Shown one piece after another: positions 5,097 to 5,641 of a DNA stretch of 5,641 bases. A model generated the notes under the pieces. It did not search any database, was not told where the DNA came from, and was given only the letters and a program-made list of their open reading frames with translations. The translations under genes were made by a program, and so were the position numbers. Within the stretch, counting starts at the first letter, position 1. The number at the start of each line of letters is the position of its first letter. Source of the stretch: Actinomycetota bacterium (GTDB lineage: Bacteria; Actinomycetota; Actinomycetes; UBA12327); the NCBI GenBank assembly GCA_003529305.1, contig DPWC01000186.1:1-5641 (forward strand). The letters run 5' to 3'.

Positions 5097-5173
5097 TTTG
5101 GCCCCGCCGTGGCCGATGATGAGGACCATGACCGTTGCCGTAGACCCACATAACACACTACGGCGGTCGTGAC

Positions 5174-5641
5174 ATGGCAGCACCAGGGCGAAAGACCGAA
5201 GGTGGCGGTATTGCCCTGATCAGTGCTGGCCTTGGGATGGCCGCCGCTTTGTTGGACCGGTTGCCCGCTGGGCAGGTTGTGTCCGTGGACCCCACGAGTG
5301 CTGATCTGGTGGCGGATCTGGTGGGGAATCGCGTTGCGGTACTGGCGTGGATTGATCCTGATCTCACGCAGAGCGACCCATTTCGCGGTGATCGGTGTGC
5401 CGAGCTCGTGGCCACCTGTTTGGCCGCATGTGTGCAGGCGGACATCGAGCATGTCGTGCTGATCTCCAGCGCCATGGTGGCCGGCGCCGACGCCAGCAAT
5501 CCTGTGCCGCTAGCCGATGACGCTCCGGCGATCGCAGCAGTTCCCGTAGGCGTGGTCCCTGATCTGGTCGATGCGGAACGACAAGTCAAGCAGTGGGGTG
5601 CATCAACGAAGCGCGCGGTGACGATCCTGCGGTGCGCTGTG
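5174..5641 (+). CDS. NAD-dependent epimerase/SDR-like protein, N-terminal part
   Basis: The first 156 codons of an extended-SDR (NAD-dependent epimerase/dehydratase)-like protein are present; the window ends inside it. The best landmark is HVVLISSAMVAGA (93-105) followed by NPVPLADDAP (109-118), the strand with the catalytic Ser and the following loop; relatives read SAMVYG. The segment VGVVPDLVDAE (125-135) aligns with VVGDLLEIE of the subfamily found beside the zincin gene in actinobacteria, where the YxxxK dyad of classical SDRs is absent. The N-terminal nucleotide-binding loop is also weak: ALISAGLGMAAALL (14-27) in place of TGxxGxxG. The region between the second strand (VVSVD, 35-39) and VAVLAWIDPDL seems shorter than usual. 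ATG 5174 has only a weak GGCGG 8 nt upstream. It is divergent from the zincin gene and probably cytosolic. An enzymatic role is uncertain. Confidence 0.8.
   Translation, partial: MAAPGRKTEGGGIALISAGLGMAAALLDRLPAGQVVSVDPTSADLVADLVGNRVAVLAWIDPDLTQSDPFRGDRCAELVATCLAACVQADIEHVVLISSAMVAGADASNPVPLADDAPAIAAVPVGVVPDLVDAERQVKQWGASTKRAVTILRCAV

Larger units (their letters stand above)
5055..5173. promoter_or_regulatory. Divergent promoter region between zincin-like and SDR-like genes
   Basis: These 119 bp must carry outward promoters for both genes. On the plus strand TTGCCG (5135-5140) and TACGGC (5159-5164) are 18 bp apart and would place transcription at or just before ATG 5174, but the -10 is poor. 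On the minus strand no clear pair is seen; the most AT-rich patch is 5147-5160. The 14-bp tandem repeat occupies the zincin-proximal end. Confidence 0.35.

Noticed and set aside
4717..5172. Plus-strand frames opposite the zincin gene (also 4014-4517 and 4772-5119)
   Set aside because: Low-complexity Ser/Pro/Arg products typical of antisense reading of a GC-rich gene; no SD.
5055..5183. Upstream ATG starts (5129, 5183) for the zincin gene
   Set aside because: No SD; the extension translates a non-triplet tandem repeat; 5183 would overlap the divergent SDR-like start; GGAGG-TTG at 5054 gives a family-like N-terminus.

Overview
The window looks like a chromosomal segment from an actinobacterium (Actinomycetota) of moderate to high G+C; a hand count inside prfB at 1861-1920 gives 36 of 60 G+C. 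The assignment rests on protein content: a GTP-type PEP carboxykinase, an RF2 with actinobacterial wording throughout, a DUF5679 zinc-ribbon microprotein, and a YgjP-like metallopeptidase next to a DUF2342/Zincin_2 protein and an epimerase-like protein. Non-ATG starts are frequent and some genes lack a good Shine-Dalgarno (SD), which also fits. I cannot name a genus.

Layout, left to right. (1) 1-329: the 3' end of pckG, closed by a GC-rich hairpin. (2) 575-1204: a noticeably AT-richer gene for a secreted protein built from two tandem copies of a ~77-residue, Tyr/Ser/Gly-rich, cysteine-bracketed domain I do not recognise. It has its own promoter and a clear terminator and looks like an accessory insertion between housekeeping genes. 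(3) 1303-2412: prfB (release factor 2), in frame with no programmed frameshift and probably leaderless. (4) 2504-2659, minus strand: a 51-residue DUF5679 zinc-ribbon protein, convergent with prfB across a C(UUCG)G-type hairpin. (5) 2660-3277: 618 bp without a convincing gene. It holds a helically spaced cluster of TGTGGACA / TGGGGACAA elements resembling actinobacterial DnaA boxes, and a weak small ORF whose stop overlaps the next start. (6) 3278-3823: YgjP-like M48-family metallopeptidase. (7) 3798-5054, minus strand: Zincin_2/DUF2342 protein whose expected HExxH motif is degenerate; its 3' end overlaps the metallopeptidase by 26 bp. (8) 5174-5641, plus strand: the first 156 codons of an epimerase/SDR-like protein lacking the usual catalytic signature, divergent from the zincin gene and cut by the window edge.

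The right half (DUF5679, YgjP-like peptidase, zincin-fold protein, SDR-like protein) resembles a neighbourhood I recall from many actinobacteria whose joint function is unknown. Two of its proteins appear to have lost textbook catalytic residues, suggesting binding or scaffold roles. The most original items are the tandem-domain secreted protein, the box cluster in the long intergenic region, and the degenerate zincin/SDR divergent pair with a 14-bp tandem repeat in the leader between them.
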